Source of the DNA: Siphonodentalium dalli
Taxonomy: Eukaryota > Mollusca > Scaphopoda > Gadilida > Siphonodentaliidae
Direction: 5' to 3'
NCBI GenBank assembly: GCA_032622095.1
Contig: CP136064.1
Coordinates: 149,547,819-149,611,818, forward strand
DNA: 64,000 bases
A model generated the notes under the pieces. The model saw only the letters and a program-made list of their open reading frames with translations, was not told the DNA's origin and searched no databases. The number at the start of each line of letters is the position of its first letter. The first letter of the stretch is position 1. Below are positions 45,631-55,636 of the stretch, piece by piece. The translations under genes were made by a program, and so were the position numbers.

Positions 45631-47130
45631 AAAAAAAAGACGTTTGTTTCCGCTAACGAGCTGGAAAATTATAGGGACGGTAGGCATAGTAGAGGCTCTT
45701 ATGTACTCCCGTGTGCATTTTGTGAAGAAATATAGCGACTATGCTAGTGACGTTGCTTGATATCTCAAGTACCAGAAAACAAATGTTAGACACCTGGGGG
45801 TCGCGACTGGGTGGATTTATGACGTCATCAAGATGGCCGACATCCAAAATTTCAGAGAATGCACTAAGTCAGTTTAATTATTAGCTACTAGTGAATTTAT
45901 GATAAAAAATTGAATATCTCACCCCTGATGTGAGACTAATACATAATACTTCCACTTGATGGAAAAAGTGGCCTCCATAACCAAGATGGCCGCCAAAATG
46001 GCGACCGAAATTCGGAAAATCGATGATTTTTCACACTTTCCTCTTGAAACATTAACTAATGTTTTAAATTTGTAGCCAATAGCGACCTGAATTTGAATGA
46101 ATTCTATTATCCAACCATTTCTACAAGATAACAGGTCATATTTCGGATATAATTCCTGCCAACTATCTTTAAAATGTGAATTCCAAAATCTGCTATGAAA
46201 GTTAACCAAAACTCAATTCTGTGGTTCTAGGCAAGTGTTAAACATAAAATCACTGCATTTGATGAAGATAATGTAAATCTGTTTTAAATATGTGAATTGC
46301 CATATAATTACACTGAAAATAATGCATCTTCGTTTAAGATGGCGACCAAGATGGCTGCCAAAATGGAGAAATCATCCAATCTGTCAAATTTTCATTGATA
46401 TCACTCATGTGTTGGGGAAATGTGAATATATGTGAACATGTGTGCTCCCTCTTCGCGGAAGACCATGGATTTATGGTATACTTTGTAAAGTTGGTGAACC
46501 ATAGCTGTTTATAGCCGAGAATTCAACAGAATGATACCACAAAAATTAGATCAAATCATCATCATGGCAGCCACAAACAATTGCAGAACGGGCACTGAGT
46601 GAGGAAGAAATTTTAATACAGAAAAGGTAAAATATTTCATCATCAATGATGAAATTGCACCAAGCTTCATTTTGAAAGAACAACATTGATTAAAAAAACC
46701 AAGATGGCTGTCAAAATGGCGACCGAAATATAGAAATGTGTTGCTTGGCACACATGCCCCTTACATCATTTTCGGCTATTTGTAAACTGTGGCAAGCAGA
46801 ACTTGTCTTTTTTTTTATCAGTTATGACATCTATGAAAACATATGTTGTAATTTGGCTCTAATTGTTGTCCATACTATGAAAAATGCAAATTAAATAATG
46901 CGCTATGTAATCTCACAAAAAAAAAACTTGTTTCTCAAGGTTCTAGATTAACCTTGGACATAAATAGGCAGAATAAAATAAACAAAATTGTACACAATTT
47001 TAAATATGGTTAGTGTCAATCATTTACACTTGACATTAATCTATTTGACCCAAGATAGTTGCCAAAATGGCCGCCAAGACTCACAATTATAAAATTTGAC
47101 AAAAGTTTATATCCTCAAATGGCATTTAGC
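45631..47130 (+). repeat. Left arm of a large inverted repeat bounding an unrecognised coding block
   Basis: It starts AAAAAAAAGACGTTTGTTTCCGCTAAC. It continues with AGGCATAGTAGAGGCTCTTA, GTGCATTTTGTGAAGAAATATAGCGACTATGCTA, ACACCTGGGGGTCGCGACTGGGTG and TTATGACGTCATCAAGATGGCCG. Then come several modules with CCAAGATGGCNGCCAAAATGGCGACCGAAAT. The reverse complement of this order is found at 50000-51445 with the outermost piece at 52204-52232. The arms are modular and diverged. Confidence 0.75.
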
Positions 47131-47510
47131 AAAGGAGGTGGATATATTCGCCCAAAATAAATTAGATACTATCATGTTAAGGTATGCTGTGTCTCTGTTT
47201 GGACAGAAATGGGGTTTTTTATAACCGAGAATGTATCAAAATGGATCCTTAGAAATCGAACATGAAATTGCCCAATATAAATTAAATGATCCTGCCCGTT
47301 TTGGGAAAGGAACTCAAACCGTATATTAGCCGACTGTCGTTATAAGAGCATAACGAGTACTCGAACGCAAAAGAATATCTGCAGTTATAATACAGAGAGA
47401 AATCCAACATTACGGCTATATTATTTCATTTGGGGCAGATATGCTTTATTCGTTGTCTATTCTTGATGAATAGTTGGTCACGTTGGATTCGTCCGGCCAC
47501 AAACAATTAG
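47131..47510. other. Start of the enclosed block; no single open frame
   Basis: Short protein-like strings in several frames (for example NITAILFHLGQICF near 47400) suggest decayed coding sequence but no defined gene. Confidence 0.35.
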
Positions 47511-47765
47511 AATATTCAGGAGCTTGACTTTATCGAAGTCGAAGACTGTATTGCTGTCATACTGCCACCGGGATATATAATTGCCCAACTTACAAATACC
47601 AGCGACGCACGGGCCTTACATAATTTAGTGAAAAGCAGTAGAACCTTATTTAATCTAATTATGATACAGTTTTGTATAAGATACATTAAGGGTAGACGGC
47701 ATTTTTTTTCTCTTGTTTTGGCATATCTGTGTGTTTCGTCACCCAAACATCGTTTGAATAGTTGA
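47511..47765 (+). CDS. Unrecognised open stretch (84 codons), enclosed block
   Basis: Open from the stop at 47508-47510 to TGA at 47763-47765, with no ATG near its start, so probably the remaining part of a frameshifted gene. The peptide is protein-like: an acidic start (ELDFIEVEDCIAVILPPG), then LTNTSDARALHNLV, a hydrophobic helix and a basic patch (RYIKGRRHFF). I do not recognise the family. The opposite strand is also open for 97 codons (47516-47809), so the strand is not certain. The plus strand is chosen because the neighbouring stretches also read best on plus. Confidence 0.3.
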   Translation, partial: NIQELDFIEVEDCIAVILPPGYIIAQLTNTSDARALHNLVKSSRTLFNLIMIQFCIRYIKGRRHFFSLVLAYLCVSSPKHRLNS

Positions 47766-48255
47766 GACATTGTCACACTCCTCAACACGTGAGTCAGCAC
47801 ACGTACCACTCTTATTACTTCGTCAAATAGATGGTCGCAGTGATGAGAGGCTATCTACAACCAACACGCCCCAGCAACTGCCATTGAATTACAAACATCC
47901 CACAGGCTAACAGCAGAGCGCCCAGAACAATCTCCGATTGCATATCAGAGATGTTATAGCATGTTTGTTTCGGTTGTGGCATGACGAGTCCATAATACAG
48001 ATTTATGATATAAATATCAATATGGCCGCTGACTTCATAGCAGATACATTGCAGATTAACTTCACTGTGCGCATAACCGAGGTACTGTTGGTCAGTTTAT
48101 TTTAGAATATAACAAAAACATCACGATTGGGCAAAAATAACGTAAGGTTTGTCATTCTCCACGCCGGGTGCCGCAAGTGACAATAAGGGCTCCTTAACTT
48201 CTTCCTGGTTGTCAACGGAAAAAAACGTGAAAAGCAAAATGACTAATGTCTGGAT
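47766..48255. other. No defined gene; short plus-strand open frame at 48022-48105
   Basis: A 27-codon frame starting MAADFIADTLQINF follows a TATGATATAAATAT stretch. It may be a small relic gene start. Otherwise nothing is recognised. Confidence 0.3.
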
Positions 48256-49391
48256 ATGAAATACCTCACCAAAACACCAGAATCTCATCTTTGGTCCATG
48301 CCATTTGATGGGGCATCGAAGCAAGTAAATACAGTGACGGGTAATCAAGACCATTTAATGGAACGTTTATTAAGATTTCTTGCAAAACGTCCACATGGGG
48401 ACTTTCAGTAGCATTATACAGCGGCTGTTCGTTCACAGAAAGTAAATATTTTAGATTCACAGAAACCTCGCAATATCGTATGAAATCTCAATCGAAAACA
48501 TGCAGTTTATATAATTTGCTGGCAAACCGTATACAACCATAATAGTCGGATCCGACAATAAGGCCAGTTACAAGCTGAACGCGTGGGGATATATAGATAC
48601 TCCGAAAAAGGTGGAAGTGATAGACAAAAACGTTATGCTTGAATTGAGAGAAGATTGTGGATTACTAGCTATTTAAAGAGTCCACAACTGAAATTTACTT
48701 CAACTGATGCTCAGGAAAGTATAAGCTTTTCAACGTTTAACGACCTGCATTTTCTGCAGACATGAATTCATTGCAGTGTGATAGCAAATGTTCCGCTATA
48801 AAACATCTGGAAGGAATACTAAAAACTTTCCACCCAATAATACATGTATCTCAACATGTCGGTGAGTTCAATCGCCTCTACAGCCAAAATCGAACTGTGC
48901 GGGAATATATATCCTATTAGTCTTATCTGGAACGTTGACGATAGCCGATACAATTACAGAAGTGCAGTCATTTAAAACAAAATTGGAGTCAACATGTTTC
49001 TTGTATGACATTTTGATGAGACCGTATAACGAAAGTATGGAACAACTTCGATAACACATGCGACATATATGACATGAGTGTATCTAATATAAACATGGTG
49101 TCTGCATCAGTTCTGCACCGGTTAGATGGGAAACATACACGGAACGAACTTGAAGTATATGTGATGTCCAGAGAACTATCTCCTCTGTGGAAGTCAAATA
49201 TACCAATGGAACTCATATCAGGCTATCTTTCTACCCAAGTTCTATCGATCAAAATCAGTCACGCTTTCGCAGATTTTGGGTATGGAGTCAGCGAGTTGAC
49301 CCATGAATTTTTCAGTTCTCAACGGCAGTTTCTGTTTTGGTACGAACCTGAATATATTTTATCTCTAGTTGCTATTGTTTGTATGAAATAA
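48256..49391 (+). pseudogene. Unrecognised decayed protein gene (~380 codons over several frames), enclosed block
   Basis: Successive open stretches on plus, each protein-like and each taking over near where the previous one ends: an ATG-initiated piece (48256-48411), a short piece after a TAG, a piece up to about 48677 containing VGSDNKASYKLNAWG, a piece at 48670-48765, an ATG piece at 48763-48918 (KHLEGILKTFHPIIHVSQHV), a piece at 48920-49055 (TLTIADTITEVQSFKTK), and a final piece to the TAA at 49389-49391 (KHTRNELEVYVMSREL). The simplest reading is one long intronless gene broken by about six indels or stops. No family is recognised; a virus or large DNA element is possible given the compact, intronless neighbours, but no hallmark gene is seen. 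The minus strand is also open at 48121-48681 and was judged less likely. Confidence 0.4.
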
Positions 49392-49395
49392 GCAG

Positions 49396-49503
49396 ATGTC
49401 TGCTAAAAATCCACAACGCATTCTTCTTCGCAGAAGACACATAGAGCGCACATATGAAGGCTCTCGTTTGGTTGTCTGCGGCAAAGCTATTATTGTCGTA
49501 TAA
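49396..49503 (+). CDS. Small basic open frame (35 aa), enclosed block
   Basis: The ATG lies 4 bp after the preceding stop and TAA is at 49501-49503. The product is arginine-rich (ILLRRRHIERTYEG) followed by a hydrophobic end. Not recognised. The tight spacing resembles viral or mobile-element gene packing, but chance cannot be excluded at this length. Confidence 0.25.
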   Translation: MSAKNPQRILLRRRHIERTYEGSRLVVCGKAIIVV

Positions 49504-49691
49504 TCCCCCCGATGCACACACCCAGTGCATTGGATTTGAACTAGATGTTATTCAAGGAAATTTTCGCAGTTTCACATAAGTGTACCTGTGTTTTCGTACA
49601 TGTATATTGATATCAACGACGAATCCCACACATATTAGCTCATATACTTATATATGGACTTAGTATATACTAATAAATAAAGCATGTTAAC

Positions 49692-49981
49692 ATGGAAGCT
49701 GTCTGTAATGTCAATGCATTATATTCCGCTACTGTTTTGGGTACTGCATTGTTCGATGTCCATTCAATTAATTTCGGTAGAATTTACTTAGTATGATAGC
49801 ATTACACGAGCAATATATTAATCAATTGAACAATTCTCATCCAAACCCCATAAGGGGGACGATATCAGATGAAGTAATTAAATTATTGCTCAATACCAAC
49901 AGCCTTATTGTTGAGTTAGGGATTTTTCCGACCTATAATGATGGTGTAACCAGCATATATTCAGATTTGGATATTTTCTAA
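49692..49981 (+). CDS. Two overlapping unrecognised frames (34 + 62 codons) joined by ATGA
   Basis: Frame one starts at ATG 49692, just after AATAAATAAAGCATGTTAAC, and ends TGA at 49794-49796. Frame two begins at ATG 49793, so start and stop overlap as ATGA; it ends TAA at 49979-49981. Both are protein-like (ALFDVHSINFGRIY; then HEQYINQLNNSHPNPIRG and LLLNTNSLIVELGIF). Either this is stop-restart coupling, or more simply one gene with a 1-nt indel. No family is recognised. Upstream AATAAATAAA could be a poly-A signal of the preceding genes or an AT-rich promoter. Confidence 0.4.
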
Positions 49982-49999
49982 ACAGGTCACCATCAGATG

Positions 50000-51445
50000 A
50001 ATTTATCTAATTTTCGTGGTTTCTATGTTTCCACTCTGACGAAATCTCGGGTAACAGCTACTTTTCGCAAACTATTCATATTGCATCAGCATTCCTGGGT
50101 CTTTTGCCAACAGGGAACAAATTTGTTTACCAGTAGTCACTGAAACCCACATTAGGAGCGTTATCAATGAAACTAGCAAATTTGGATGATTTCTCCATTT
50201 TGGTAACCATCTCAGTCACTATCTTGAATTTAGATACATATGCATAAATATATGTAAATGTAACATGTCATGGTTGTTGAAGGATTAGATATAAGAATTT
50301 ATTGGAAAATATGGTTGCTATTACCCACCGATTTCAAACCGATGTGATTAATTTAAGAGGCGAGTGTGAAAAATGATCAATTATTATAATTTCGGTCGCC
50401 GTTTTGGGAGCCATCTTAGATTTTGAGCTCCAAATTTCACTGTCAAGAGGAAGTGTGATGCAATGGAATCATTGATGGCGAAACAAAATCATTTTACTAC
50501 CTAAATTTTCCTCCCAGTCTCAATGCCAACTCTGAAATTATCCATGGTTGCCATTTTGATGATTTTGTCTCATTTTCGTGATTTCATTCTCTTGAAATCT
50601 TGGGTATAAACAGCCATTGTTCACAAAATATACATATTGTTTCATAACTCCATGTTCTTTCGCCAACATGGAGCAAATATATTCACCTGTATTCACTAAA
50701 TCGCACATTAGGAGTGATTCAAAGAAAATTGGACAGATTTTAATGATTTTTCTAGTTTGGGAACCATTTTGGCCGCCATCTTGAATATATGCATTTTTGT
50801 TTGTTGTAATTATATGGCAATCTATATATTTAAAATTGTTGCACATTATTCTTCGTCAAATTCAGCTATGTTTCTGGCTAACACTTGGCTCGAGTCACGA
50901 AATCGATTTTTGGTAAATTTTCATAGCATATTTATGAATTCACATTTTGACGATATTTGGTAGGAATAAGAACCAACGTAGGACATATTATTATGTTCAA
51001 ATGGTTAGGTATTACAATTTATGTAAAATTAAGTTGTTATTAGCCGCCGATTTCAAATAACCGTGAATGGTTTAAGAGACAAGTGTGAAAAAAATTCATT
51101 TTCCGAATTTCGGTCGCCATTTTGGCGGCAATCTTGGTTTAATTTGGTCAATTTTTCTGTTAAAGTCAAGCTTGTTGTAATAGTATCACAACAATATAGA
51201 AATATTATATTTCCTACCATAAATTCACAACTAGCTATTAATCAAACTGACGCAGCGCCTACTCTGAAATTTTGGATGGCGGCCATCTTGATGACGTCAT
51301 AAATTCACCCAGTCGCGACCCCCAGGTGTCTAACATTTGTTTTCGGGTGCCTGAGATATCAGGCAATATCATTAGCATAGTCGCTATATTTCTTCACAAA
51401 ATGCACACGGGAGCCAAAAAATGGACGTAAGAGCCTCTACTAGCA
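50000..51445 (-). repeat. Right arm of the large inverted repeat (main part)
   Basis: Reverse complement of the left arm's modules. Landmarks: TTTTGGCGGCAATCTTGG and CGGTCGCCATTTTGG (51105-51135), ATGGCGGCCATCTTGATGACGTCAT (51278-51300), CCAGTCGCGACCCCCAGGTGT, GCATAGTCGCTATATTTCTTCACAAAATGCAC and AAGAGCCTCTACTA. The segments 50000-50240 and 50540-50790 are diverged direct copies of one another. Confidence 0.75.
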
Positions 51446-52203
51446 GGCAAAACTTGTTTTTTTATTAAATATTTTTATTTCTCACTAATTTTAACAATAT
51501 GTGTATAATACTTGATATGAGCCCACATTATGGACTTCTTAGTCTCAAGGTGGTCAACCCATGGAATATAGAAACAAGAAACTCAGATTCAAAGTTACAG
51601 AACATATATTTTTCTTTCTTCATAAGAATATCAAATGCATTCTGCTGTGTGGTGATTTCCATAGTATCATGTTCGATCTGTTTTTCCACGATCTCTCTAT
51701 CACCGCAAACAAACTCGATATGGTTTATGTTGAATGCTGACAACTCCTTAACTTTCATTTCAACATTTATATCAAACGGCGCTGACTCAGCCGATGTACG
51801 GCACTTGACTTTAACCTTACTGAAATCAGTCTTATCCGAGTGGATTAAAAGAAGAGTTCTTCAATTTTGGCTTCGTTGTCTATCGATCTGATCTCTATTT
51901 TGCTTCTGCAGTGGACATATTAGTACAGATAGATAGCCACAACAACGTGATGGCCTACGGAGGTACGGTAGGCATTGTTGCTGTTGTTGTGGTGTGAATT
52001 ATGTTTACTTTCCAAAGCACCGGCTGTTTTCATTGGGAGATACGTATCTATTTATAGTATATGGGTATTTCCACAGGAAGTTTTTATCTCTGTTAACTTA
52101 ATAGCAAGAAACATTCACAGATACCTTTATTTTTTTTAAGTAAGTTTTTCGATCGCAATAAAAAGTTTAGACTCAGTGCTTTTAAATATGACCCGTGGGT
52201 CGG
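51446..52203. other. Segment absent from the left arm; interrupts the right arm
   Basis: In the left arm the AGAGGCTCTTATG and GTTTCCGCTAAC landmarks are about 45 bp apart; in the right arm they are about 760 bp apart. Either this is an insertion on the right or a deletion on the left. It contains the minus-strand coding stretch at 51528-51860. Confidence 0.6.
51528..51860 (-). CDS. Unrecognised protein-like stretch (110 codons), minus strand
   Basis: Open on minus from about 51860 to the stop at 51528. Charged, soluble composition with alternating strand-like pattern (FDINVEMKVKELSAFNINHI, then FVCGDREIVEKQIEHDTMEI) and an end near a hydrophobic FLVSIFHGL. Just upstream, in another frame, KIEIRSIDNEAKIEEL continues the same style, so a frameshift near 51860 is likely. 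No family recognised. The plus strand is also open (51499-51891), but that product is hydrophobic and less convincing. Confidence 0.4.
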   Translation of the reverse strand, partial: RTLLLIHSDKTDFSKVKVKCRTSAESAPFDINVEMKVKELSAFNINHIEFVCGDREIVEKQIEHDTMEITTQQNAFDILMKKEKYMFCNFESEFLVSIFHGLTTLRLRSP

Positions 52204-52232
52204 GTTAGCGGAAACAAACGTCTTTTTTTTTA
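52204..52232 (-). repeat. Outermost piece of the right inverted-repeat arm
   Basis: GTTAGCGGAAACAAACGTCTTTTTTTT is the exact complement of 45631-45657 apart from the T/A run length. Confidence 0.8.
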
Positions 52233-52263
52233 AAGCCTCACAGGGTTATAAAGTTACTCGGCC

Positions 52264-52596
52264 ATGGTAACACCTAGTTCAGTCATGAACGTACTAGTAG
52301 TGCGTATCCTTCTGCTGGAAGCAGCAATCTGCGAAAGCGGTCATGTTGACCAAGGTATCAACTCTATAAGTATAACCGAAAGACTCCTGCACTGCGATAT
52401 CTACAGATCTATAGAGATTGAGCAGAGCAGGCCACAGGAGCCTGGAATTTGGTCAAAAACCCTCTTTTATTGGCGGAACCAGCACCCGGGACCACAGGTC
52501 ACGGAAGGAACGAAACAGACAATTGTTGCCACCCATTATGAACTCAACTGTAGTCCTACAAAAAATATTTTTTCAATAAAAACTGTTGGTACCTAG
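52264..52596 (+). CDS. Unrecognised 110-aa frame with a signal-peptide-like start
   Basis: The ATG at 52264 leads a frame to TAG at 52594-52596. An internal Met (residue 8) begins MNVLVVRILLLEAAICESG, a plausible secretion signal with a cleavage region near ESG. The rest has three cysteines, W..RNQHPGPQVTEG and an HYELNCSP stretch, compatible with an extracellular fragment. AATAAA occurs inside the 3' end (near 52573). Family unknown; it could be an exon, a relic surface protein or chance. It lies immediately outside the inverted repeat. Confidence 0.35.
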   Translation: MVTPSSVMNVLVVRILLLEAAICESGHVDQGINSISITERLLHCDIYRSIEIEQSRPQEPGIWSKTLFYWRNQHPGPQVTEGTKQTIVATHYELNCSPTKNIFSIKTVGT

Positions 52597-52639
52597 CTCT
52601 TACACCCTAGATGCCAATCTACAACATTCCATAGCCTAG

Positions 52640-52795
52640 GTATATATTTGTCCAGTTCTTCGAAAATCTCACTGTATTTCGGTAATTTATTTTAAATTCA
52701 CCAACGAAGACAAATATGCCGCATCTCCATCACCTGATGACGAATCGAAAGTAGCGGAAATAGTATGGAAATATGCGCAAACTTTAAAACTATGA
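52640..52795 (+). CDS. Short unrecognised open stretch (51 codons)
   Basis: Open from the stop at 52637-52639 to TGA at 52793-52795. The product includes FKFTNEDKYAASPSPDDESK and EIVWKYAQTLKL, protein-like in composition. No start codon fits and no splice borders were found. Possibly a continuation of the preceding relic. Confidence 0.25.
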   Translation, partial: VYICPVLRKSHCISVIYFKFTNEDKYAASPSPDDESKVAEIVWKYAQTLKL

Positions 52796-53704
52796 TCCGG
52801 AGACGGATAGGCTAGCATGAAAGTACCGTTTCTAATTTTGAAGATAGCTGCTGATTACATGTTTATTACATGACCGAAAATGATAAATTGTGTCAACTAC
52901 AATTTAATATATGTAATTCTGCGTCAATCATACGTCGTGGTTGACATAACACAATTTTAAACAATAATTTTTTGACTTTGAGAAAAACAATGCCGATGGT
53001 GGCTAGCTGTCTTGAATTTAAAAATTGAATTTCCAATTCATGAGCACAGGCTATATAATCATATGCATAAAGCCATTCTTTGAGAGTTTTGGTGCTGATT
53101 TGTTACGACACACGAGTGACGAATACTATTTATAGATCCAGGTACCGGTACAATTGACAATACTTAGTTGCTTATTAACTAAAATTTATGTTAGTGAATT
53201 TATCACTAACTCAAATTTATAAACTAGTTATTCGGTAAACCAGTTTGCATTACAACTTGCAAATGAACAAATAAAATGTATACCGTAAAGAATACGCAGG
53301 ATAATTTTGTGCTCTTAAATTAAAGAATCATATGTACCCTACATTGACAACTTTGCATTTTGAATTTCGCGAAACTAAACACTCGTTCTATATATGCATG
53401 GACAATATCGTTACCTAACTCAAGAAAAGTTCTACTCTCATCAACTAAGACATATATTTGTTCGTCAGAACTTGTAAAAAACAGAAATAATTAAGATATT
53501 CTGGCAACGAATCTGCACCAAAACACACAAAGGAATCGCTGCATGCATAGGCATATATACCAGGCCTCCCCATGACTCTCTATATCTTCTACTTCGTGAT
53601 ATTCGACCAGTAATCAGTAGGTTGATTACTATTAATGATGGATATTTAGGCCTATACAACGGAGATCGACACAAGTTCCTATGAGAGTATTCTAGTGGGT
53701 TTTT
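52796..53704. other. No gene recognised
   Basis: AT-rich, no protein-like stretch with supporting context. Confidence 0.5.
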
Positions 53705-53984
53705 TTTAATTCCTGAGAATAACTTGCGGAATCTTTTATAAAATTCCGACAGCGGAATCTATTGGCAAAACGTGCACATCGAAATCACTGGCGTGTACCA
53801 GTTGGAAATACACAAAAATAAATCGAAACGAGGTGCGGTGATCACAGAAAATGGCACGGCGAACTACCAGTGCATGCCAACGAGGGCTACCAGTGCCAAA
53901 TTTTCTTTATATGGTAAGTTATATCGGGTATTTTCTTTATATGGTAAGTTATATCGGGTATATGTCGGGAGACGTTTTAGATTC
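53705..53984 (+). repeat. Left copy of an inverted exon-containing duplication
   Basis: Nearly identical to the reverse complement of 55380-55636. It covers the acceptor region, the whole exon and about 45 bp past the donor. Differences include a 9-nt in-frame absence here, a 30-bp exact tandem duplication (53901-53930 and 53931-53960), and a few point changes. Confidence 0.9.
53753..53913 (+). CDS. Candidate exon of an unidentified gene (left copy), duplicated splice donor
   Basis: Acceptor AAATTCCGACAG, then an exon open throughout: GIYWQNVHIEITGVYQLEIH, a KNKSKRGAVITEN stretch, NYQCMPTRATSAK and SLY, ending at a consensus G|GTAAGT. Strand-like alternating pattern; one cysteine. Family not recognised. 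The 30-bp tandem copy places a second identical donor at 53943, in the same phase, so two exon lengths are possible. About 0.77 kb downstream a strong acceptor (TTATTTTTCTCTTTTCAG, exon from 54689) could supply a terminal exon; in phase it gives only EKEL and a stop. The mirror copy at 55413-55582 lacks the tandem copy. Confidence 0.5.
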
Positions 53985-54816
53985 GGTTTAAGCTATACTA
54001 GGAATGTCTCATCCTCTCATCAAATTTGAACACAATCGATCTAGTATGGTACATGTGTGGGTCTAAGATATGAAAGTTCAAATTTTAAGTACGGCGATAC
54101 TCAACATTGGTGGAACATAAAGTAACAATTTAGTTGACAAGAGTTTAAATTTCCCTTTATGTTGCATATATTGGGGTGGACTTGTTACCAAAATTTAGAA
54201 AGTAATTGATATTGGGGCATGCATACCTTTTCCTATACGTTGAGTTCTTCGTTGATTTTAAGGCGTTAGCGTATGTATGCATGCAGGGATCTGTGTATAT
54301 GTGTATGTATATATATATATATATATGTATATGTGTGTATATATGTATATATGGATTGACCTGCGAGTAGACGAATGCGTATTTATATAAACATATCGAT
54401 GGATGGACTGGTGACAAATATATTGATTGTTGGATGCATGGATATGATATATTTCTGAGCTGGAGTGATGGGAGAATGAGTTGGATGGCTGTGCTGATGA
54501 ATCTGTGATTGAATGGCGAGTCGATGGTTGGCTGGATTATTTTTGGTGGACCGTTGCGTGGTGATTGGACGTATGTTGTGGATACGTGTACAAATAGATT
54601 GATATTTTTATGACTGCGTGTGCATATGGATAAATCTAGGGGTTTATTTTATGCATATCTAATTTTGTCTTTATTTTTCTCTTTTCAGAAAAAGAATTAT
54701 AAAGCTCGGCAATCAATGGGACAAGAGGAAAAGAATAAAATTTGAAAAACTCGACAGCGGAAACGGACATGACTGAAGATGCAGATCCAAATGTGGCTGG
54801 GCCAGTAACACAGGGG
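53985..54816. other. Intron-like spacer with (AT)n/(GT)n microsatellite; possible terminal exon at 54689-54702
   Basis: A microsatellite of TATATG/TGTATA units lies at 54294-54352, followed by a weak TGGATGGA-type tract. The classical acceptor TTTATTTTTCTCTTTTCAG precedes 54689. Downstream in another frame KLGNQWDKRKRIKFEKLDSG is open until TGA near 54774. It is unclear which frame is used. Confidence 0.45.
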
Positions 54817-54939
54817 CAGCCCTTTTAATTCAGATTGTTTGGCTTCGGCAATCTGCTACGGCAACCCTTTACCGTGGCCCAGTTTGCTTCAGCAAATGGC
54901 TTCGGCATTGCCGATTGCCGTAGCCAATTATGAGGGCTG
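54817..54939 (-). mobile_element. 123-bp MITE, copy 2 (6-bp TSD CAGGGG)
   Basis: Same element as 28081-28203 in reverse orientation, 119 of 123 positions identical. It is bounded by CAGGGG at 54811-54816 and 54940-54945. Ends are CAGCCCTTTTAATT and AATTATGAGGGCTG. Confidence 0.92.
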
Positions 54940-54945
54940 CAGGGG

Positions 54946-55379
54946 TCACATTCAGGTGTGCTCAGCATGCAACTTTCATGGGCGCCCTTTAAGAGAGTGA
55001 CTTATAATAACCGCCGGATCATCCGAGCAAGGAACAAGGAAGGCTTACGACCTAGCTTATAGCACTGATGCGACGATGAGGCCAAACCGATTTTGGCATT
55101 TTATAATGTAATTATTCAGCTACTTTACAAGTTCGGAAAATTGCATTTAAACCAACGTATCCCAATAGTTTTAAGAACATGCATTTTTTACAGAAACACC
55201 ATATTCTGACCTGGACATCATGAAATTTGTTCTATATTTTAAACTATATCTTTGAGTATTGACGTATAGTAGAAGTTTCGTACATTCCTATTATAGGTCC
55301 ACATATTTACCCTTCTAGATCAACTTTGTCGTTATTTTGGGAAGTGTAAGGCATTCCATGTGCCCGATGCCCTGTATGA
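54946..55379. other. No gene recognised
   Basis: Spacer between the MITE and the right copy of the inverted exon duplication. Confidence 0.5.
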
Positions 55380-55636
55380 AGCGTTTATCGACAAATACCC
55401 GATATAACTTACCATATAATGAACATTTTGCACTGGTAGCCCTCGTTGGCATGCACTGGTAGTTCGCCGTGCCATTTTGATGATTTTCTGTGATCACCGC
55501 CGCTCGTTTTGATTTATTTTCGTGTATTTCCAACTGATACACGCCAGTGATTTTGATGTGCACGTTTTGGCAATAGATTCCGCTGTCGGAATTTTATAAA
55601 AGATTCCGCAAGTTATTCTCAGGATTCAGGAATTAA
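55380..55636 (-). repeat. Right copy of the inverted exon-containing duplication
   Basis: Mirror of 53705-53984. It carries three extra in-frame codons (HQN) and a small duplication (TGAATCC) upstream of the acceptor region, and lacks the 30-bp tandem copy. Confidence 0.9.
55413..55582 (-). CDS. Candidate exon of an unidentified gene (right copy)
   Basis: On minus: acceptor TTCCGACAG, exon open for its full 170 bp, donor G|GTAAGT at 55411-55412. The peptide differs from the left copy mainly at VHIKITG, a few single residues and the HQN insertion. Preservation of the frame and both splice sites in two copies, with the length difference a multiple of three, supports real coding past. The two copies face each other with 1.5 kb between. 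Confidence 0.5.

Noticed and set aside
47516-47809. 97-codon minus-strand frame
   Set aside because: The plus strand is also open here (47511-47765), and the adjacent coding-like stretches are on plus. Kept only as an alternative.
48121-48681. Minus-strand protein-like frames (64, 77 and about 60 codons)
   Set aside because: They look coding in isolation, but the plus strand gives a longer chain of consecutive pieces with ATG starts and more soluble composition. The strand remains uncertain.
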